Of a stretch of 47,304 nt of DNA, positions 44,054-47,304 are shown in pieces. Location: NCBI RefSeq assembly GCF_011839805.1, contig NZ_VWPY01000034.1:1-47304 (forward strand). Reading direction: 5' to 3'. The position numbers and the translations under genes were made by a program. Origin of the DNA: Kineococcus rubinsiae. GTDB taxonomy: Bacteria; Actinomycetota; Actinomycetes; Actinomycetales; Kineococcaceae. Within the stretch, counting starts at the first letter, position 1. Every line of letters starts with the position of its first letter. The notes below the pieces were generated by a model that saw only the letters and a list, made by a program, of their open reading frames with translations, did not search any database and was not told where the DNA came from.

Positions 44054-44147
44054 ACCAGCGCGCCGGGCACCCGCCCCGCCGACGTGCTCCCCCGCACCCC
44101 GGACCGACCCCTCCCCCACGGCGGGCGACGGGTGCCACGATGGTCCC

Positions 44148-45410
44148 GTGACCGCCTCCAGCGCCCCCGCCACCCCGACGCCGGCCACCGCGGCGACCCC
44201 TCCCGCGCAGCGGGCCCGGGTGTCCGCCCGCGTCGCCGGCATCGCCGAGTCCGCGACCCTCGCGGTGGACGCCAAGGCCAAGGCCCTCAAGGCCGCCGGG
44301 CGTCCCGTGATCGGCTTCGGGGCGGGCGAGCCGGACTTCCCGACGCCCCCGGCGATCGTCGAGGCGGCCGTCGCGGCGTGCACGGACCCGGCCAACCACC
44401 GCTACACCCCCGCCGGGGGGCTGCCGGTGCTGCGCGAGGCCATCGCCGCCAAGACGCTGCGCGACTCCGGCTACGAGGTCGCGGCCTCGCAGGTCCTCGT
44501 GACCAACGGCGGCAAGCAGGCCGTCTACGAGACGTTCGCGGCGCTGCTGGACCCCGACGACGAGGTCGTCCTGCCGACGCCGTACTGGACGACCTACCCG
44601 GAGGCCGCGCGGCTGGCGGGCGGGCGCTGCGTCGAGGTCTTCGCCGGCCCCGAGAGCGGCTACCGGGTCACCGTGGAGCAGCTGGAGGCGGCGCGCACGC
44701 CCCGCTCGAAGGTGCTGCTGTTCAACTCCCCCTCCAACCCCACGGGCGCCGTCTACACGCCCGAGGAGGTCCGGGCGATCGGCCGCTGGGCGCTCGAGCA
44801 CGACCTCTGGGTCGTCACCGACGAGATCTACGAGCACCTCGTCTACGACGGCCACCGCGCGGCGTCGATGCCCGTGGAGGTGCCCGAGCTCGCCGAGCGC
44901 TGCGTCGTGCTGAACGGGGTCGCCAAGACCTACGCCATGACGGGCTGGCGCGTGGGCTGGCTCATCGGGCCGCCCGACCTCGTCAAGGGCGTCGCGAACC
45001 TGCAGTCGCACCTCACGTCGAACGTCGCGAACGTCTCCCAGCGCGCGGCCGTCGCGGCGCTGACGGGGGACCTGGACGCGGTCGCCGCCATGCGGGAGGC
45101 CTTCGACCGCCGCCGGCGCACGATCGTCGGGATGCTCGACGCGATCGACGGCGTCTCCTGCCCGCTGCCGGAGGGGGCGTTCTACGCCTACCCGTCGGTG
45201 CAGGGGCTCATCGGGCGCACGCTGCGCGGCACCGAGATCACCTCCTCCGCCGTGCTGGCGGAGCTGATCCTGACCCACGCGGAGGTGGCCGTGGTGCCCG
45301 GTGAGGCCTTCGGGCCCAGCGGGTTCCTGCGCTTCTCGTACGCCCTGGCCGACGACGACCTCGCCGAGGGCGTCGGCCGGGTCCAGCGCCTGCTGGCCGA
45401 GGCCGTCTGA
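44148..45410 (+). CDS. aspC: PLP-dependent aspartate aminotransferase (class I)
   Basis: The 420-residue enzyme transfers amino groups between aspartate or related acids and 2-oxoglutarate. It has [12 protein letters not shown], the substrate loop [26 protein letters not shown], and the cofactor-lysine segment [16 protein letters not shown] (Lys260). An arginine for the substrate carboxylate is in the C-terminal FLRFSYA. The first 25 residues are an Ala/Thr/Pro-rich extension. The GTG at 44148 fits a possible leaderless transcript (CACGAT just upstream). It is divergent from tRNA-Trp and secE, a neighbourhood common in actinomycetes. Exact amino-acid preference cannot be told. Confidence 0.88.
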   Translation: MTASSAPATPTPATAATPPAQRARVSARVAGIAESATLAVDAKAKALKAAGRPVIGFGAGEPDFPTPPAIVEAAVAACTDPANHRYTPAGGLPVLREAIAAKTLRDSGYEVAASQVLVTNGGKQAVYETFAALLDPDDEVVLPTPYWTTYPEAARLAGGRCVEVFAGPESGYRVTVEQLEAARTPRSKVLLFNSPSNPTGAVYTPEEVRAIGRWALEHDLWVVTDEIYEHLVYDGHRAASMPVEVPELAERCVVLNGVAKTYAMTGWRVGWLIGPPDLVKGVANLQSHLTSNVANVSQRAAVAALTGDLDAVAAMREAFDRRRRTIVGMLDAIDGVSCPLPEGAFYAYPSVQGLIGRTLRGTEITSSAVLAELILTHAEVAVVPGEAFGPSGFLRFSYALADDDLAEGVGRVQRLLAEAV

Positions 45411-45413
45411 GCC

Positions 45414-45432
45414 CCCGCGCCCGGGGCGCGGG
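45414..45432 (+). terminator. Hairpin after aspC
   Basis: CCCGCGCC-CGG-GGCGCGGG, a perfect 8-bp stem starting 4 nt after the stop codon. Confidence 0.5.
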
Positions 45433-45483
45433 CACCCGCCCGCCGCCCCGCCGCGGAGCCTGACGCGCCACGGCGAGCACTGG

Positions 45484-45489
45484 CAGACT
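45484..45489 (+). promoter_or_regulatory. Candidate -10 for the adenosine deaminase gene
   Basis: CAGACT ends 8 nt before the GTG, which would make the message leaderless. It deviates from TANNNT at the first base. Confidence 0.3.
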
Positions 45490-45497
45490 CACTGACC

Positions 45498-46544
45498 GTG
45501 ACGCAGCGCCCGCTCGAGTCCCTGCCCAAGGCGCACCTGCACCTGCACTTCACGGGCTCGATGCGGCCCTCGACGCTCGTGGAGCTCGCCGAGCGCAACC
45601 GGGTGCGGCTGCCCGCGGCGCTGACCGGTCACCAGATGCTCACGCTCTCGCCCGACGAGCGCGGCTGGTTCCGCTTCCAGCGGCTCTACGACGCCGCCCG
45701 CGCGTGCGTGCGCACCGCCGACGACATGCGGCGCATCGTCCTGGAGGCCGCCGCCGACGACGCGGCCGAGGGCTCGCGCTGGCTGGAGCTGCAGGTCGAC
45801 CCGACCTCCTACGCGGTCCACGTCGGCGGCATCACCCCGGCCCTGGAGATCGTGCTGGCCGCGGCGCGCGAGGCGACCGAGCTCACCGGGACCGGGGTCG
45901 CGGTGGTCGTCGCGGCCAGCCGGATGCGGCACCCGCTGGACGCCCGGGTGCTGGCCCGGCTCGCGGCCCGGCACGCGGGGGACGGCCCGGGCACGGTCGT
46001 CGGCTTCGGGCTGTCCAACGACGAGCGGCGCGGCACGACGGCCGACTTCGCGGGGGCCTTCGCCATCGCCCGCCGGGCCGGGCTCGCGGCGGTCCCCCAC
46101 TCCGGCGAGCTGCTGGGACCGGCGCACGTCACCGAGACCCTGCGGACGCTGCAGCCCGACCGCCTCGGCCACGGCGTGCGCAGCGCCGAGGACCCCGCGG
46201 TGCTCGCGCGCCTGGTGGACGCGGGCGTCGCGCTGGAGGTCTGCCCGACGAGCAACGTCTCCCTCGGCGTGTACCCGGAGCTCGCCGGCGTGCCGCTGCG
46301 GCGCCTGCTCGACGCGGGCGCGACCGTCGCCCTCGGGGCCGACGACCCGCTGCTCTTCGGCCCGCGCCTGATCGAGCAGTACCGCAGCGCGCGCGAGGAC
46401 CACGGCCTCGACGACGCGGCGCTGGCCGGCCTCGCCAGGGGCTCCATCACGGCCTCCCGCGCCCCCGCGGCGACGAAGGCGCAGCTGTCCGCGGACGTCG
46501 ACGCCTGGCTCAGCGCGGTCCCCGCGGGGTCCCGGAACGGCTGA
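45498..46544 (+). CDS. add: Adenosine deaminase-family hydrolase
   Basis: A 348-residue amidohydrolase of the adenosine/AMP deaminase family, probably purine salvage (adenosine to inosine). Zinc-binding HxH is seen in KAHLHLHFTGS (His15, His17), the catalytic His-x-x-Glu region in VPHSGELL, the third region in DRLGHGVRS, then CPTSNVSLG, and the Asp pair in GADDPLLF. It differs from classical enzymes: FTGS replaces LDGA after HxH and HSGE replaces HAGE. This subtype occurs in actinomycetes. The GTG start lacks a ribosome site and may be leaderless. Confidence 0.85.
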   Translation: MTQRPLESLPKAHLHLHFTGSMRPSTLVELAERNRVRLPAALTGHQMLTLSPDERGWFRFQRLYDAARACVRTADDMRRIVLEAAADDAAEGSRWLELQVDPTSYAVHVGGITPALEIVLAAAREATELTGTGVAVVVAASRMRHPLDARVLARLAARHAGDGPGTVVGFGLSNDERRGTTADFAGAFAIARRAGLAAVPHSGELLGPAHVTETLRTLQPDRLGHGVRSAEDPAVLARLVDAGVALEVCPTSNVSLGVYPELAGVPLRRLLDAGATVALGADDPLLFGPRLIEQYRSAREDHGLDDAALAGLARGSITASRAPAATKAQLSADVDAWLSAVPAGSRNG

Positions 46545-46562
46545 CAGACCGCCTCCGGAGTG

Positions 46563-46586
46563 ATTGACTCAATGAGTCGAGTCAAT
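46563..46586 (+). promoter_or_regulatory. Palindromic operator-like sequence
   Basis: ATTGACTC (46563-46570) and GAGTCAAT (46579-46586) are inverted repeats around AATGAGTC. The inner GACTC-AAT-GAGTC forms a second, overlapping palindrome. Its AT content stands out from the surroundings, and it contains TTGACT, a plausible -35. It lies 33 nt before the membrane-protein GTG, a good place for a repressor site. Confidence 0.55.
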
Positions 46587-46619
46587 GGGTCGGTATGCCG
46601 GCCAGACCGAGGAGGCCCC

Positions 46620-47304
46620 GTGTTCGGACCGCTGGTGCTCGCCGCCCCCCTGCTGCTCCTGCTGGTCGGGGGAGCCGGCGTCGGGGGCTTCCTGCTCGCG
46701 CGCCGCGTCCCGGCGGGCCGGCTGCCGCTGCCCGTGGCGGCCGCCCGCCGCCGCGGCACGGCCCTCGCGCTGGCCGCGCTCGTCGTCGCCGGCACCCTCC
46801 TCGTCGCCGGGACGACGCTGCCGCAGGACAGCCTGGGCCGCACCCGGCTCGTGGCCGTGACCCCGCTCGCGGCCGCGGCCGCGCACGCCCTCGTCCTGCT
46901 GGTCGGCGAGCTCACCTGGCCGCGACCGCGGCAGCGGGTGCGCAGCGCGCGCCTCGCCGTCCGCTCCGTGCGCGCCGACGCCCCGCGCGGCCTGCTGGTG
47001 GCCTACGCGGCGAGCGTGGCCCTGGCGCTGCTCGCCTGCCTGGCGGGCGCGCTGCTGGCCGACGGCACCGGGCGGGCGATCGGCTGGCGGTCCGCCGACG
47101 GGCTCGCGGCCTCGACGCGCGGACCGTTCCCCGGCGCCTTCTACGCCGCTCCCGTGGCCGCGGGTGTGCTCGTCCTCGCCCTGCTCACCGCGGCGCTGCT
47201 GGTCCGGGTGCCGCACCGGCCCGCCGCCGCGGGCGCCGACGCGACGACCGACGGGACCCTGCGCCGCGCCGCCGCCCACCGCGTGCTGCGGGTCTCCACC
47301 GCGG
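46620..47304 (+). CDS. Putative multi-pass membrane protein, 3' end cut by window edge
   Basis: An open frame of 228 codons runs to the window edge from a GTG with GAGGAGG 5 nt upstream. About five hydrophobic segments are visible: residues 4-26, 45-63, 77-98, 128-150 and roughly 180-203, with Arg/Ala-rich loops between. No family motif was recognised, so no function is given. The strong ribosome site and the upstream palindrome suggest a regulated gene, perhaps with its regulator downstream outside the window. Confidence 0.7.
   Translation, partial: MFGPLVLAAPLLLLLVGGAGVGGFLLARRVPAGRLPLPVAAARRRGTALALAALVVAGTLLVAGTTLPQDSLGRTRLVAVTPLAAAAAHALVLLVGELTWPRPRQRVRSARLAVRSVRADAPRGLLVAYAASVALALLACLAGALLADGTGRAIGWRSADGLAASTRGPFPGAFYAAPVAAGVLVLALLTAALLVRVPHRPAAAGADATTDGTLRRAAAHRVLRVSTA

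Overview
The window reads as a chromosomal core region of a high-GC Gram-positive bacterium (Actinomycetota). By eye it is roughly 70% G+C, with third codon positions mostly G or C and many GTG starts plus one TTG start. It carries an actinobacterial-type RpoB, a short-lid adenylate kinase, zinc-type uS14 and bL36, and tRNA-Trp-secE-nusG beside an aspartate aminotransferase. An actinomycete such as Kineosporiales is plausible, but genus level is only a guess. No mobile element, CRISPR array, phage gene or horizontal-transfer signature was seen.

Almost everything lies on the minus strand, so transcription runs from high to low coordinates. From right to left the blocks are: tRNA-Trp, secE-nusG, rplK-rplA, rplJ-rplL, rpoB-rpoC (44.0-31.9 kb); the str block rpsL-rpsG-fusA-tuf (31.6-27.3 kb); the S10 block rpsJ to rpsQ (26.9-21.4 kb); the spc block rplN to rplO, then secY-adk-map (21.3-14.2 kb); infA-rpmJ-rpsM-rpsK-rpoA-rplQ-truA (14.0-9.8 kb); a SixA-like phosphatase and an ABC-F ATPase (9.8-7.5 kb); and rplM-rpsI (7.4-6.4 kb). 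The cluster then runs into glmM, a double-GNAT gene, glmS, acpS and the start of nnrE, with coaA divergent from glmS.

The plus-strand right edge carries an aspartate aminotransferase, an adenosine-deaminase-family enzyme, and a truncated membrane protein behind a palindromic operator-like sequence. Together the genes make the translation machinery, core RNA polymerase, the Sec translocon core, and entry points to cell-wall amino-sugar synthesis (GlmS, GlmM), CoA and ACP activation.

The most interesting material is in the spacers. A 30-bp element (28/30 identical) lies about 70 nt upstream of both rpsL and rpsJ and can fold into the same hairpin. GC-rich hairpins sit a few nucleotides after many stop codons, including inside operons. 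There is a candidate L10-leader attenuator before rplJ, a separate promoter for rpoBC behind tandem hairpins, and recurring promoter words (CCGTTTTGACCCT, TAGACT). I found no novel multi-gene system; the shared leader element is the best candidate for something undescribed.
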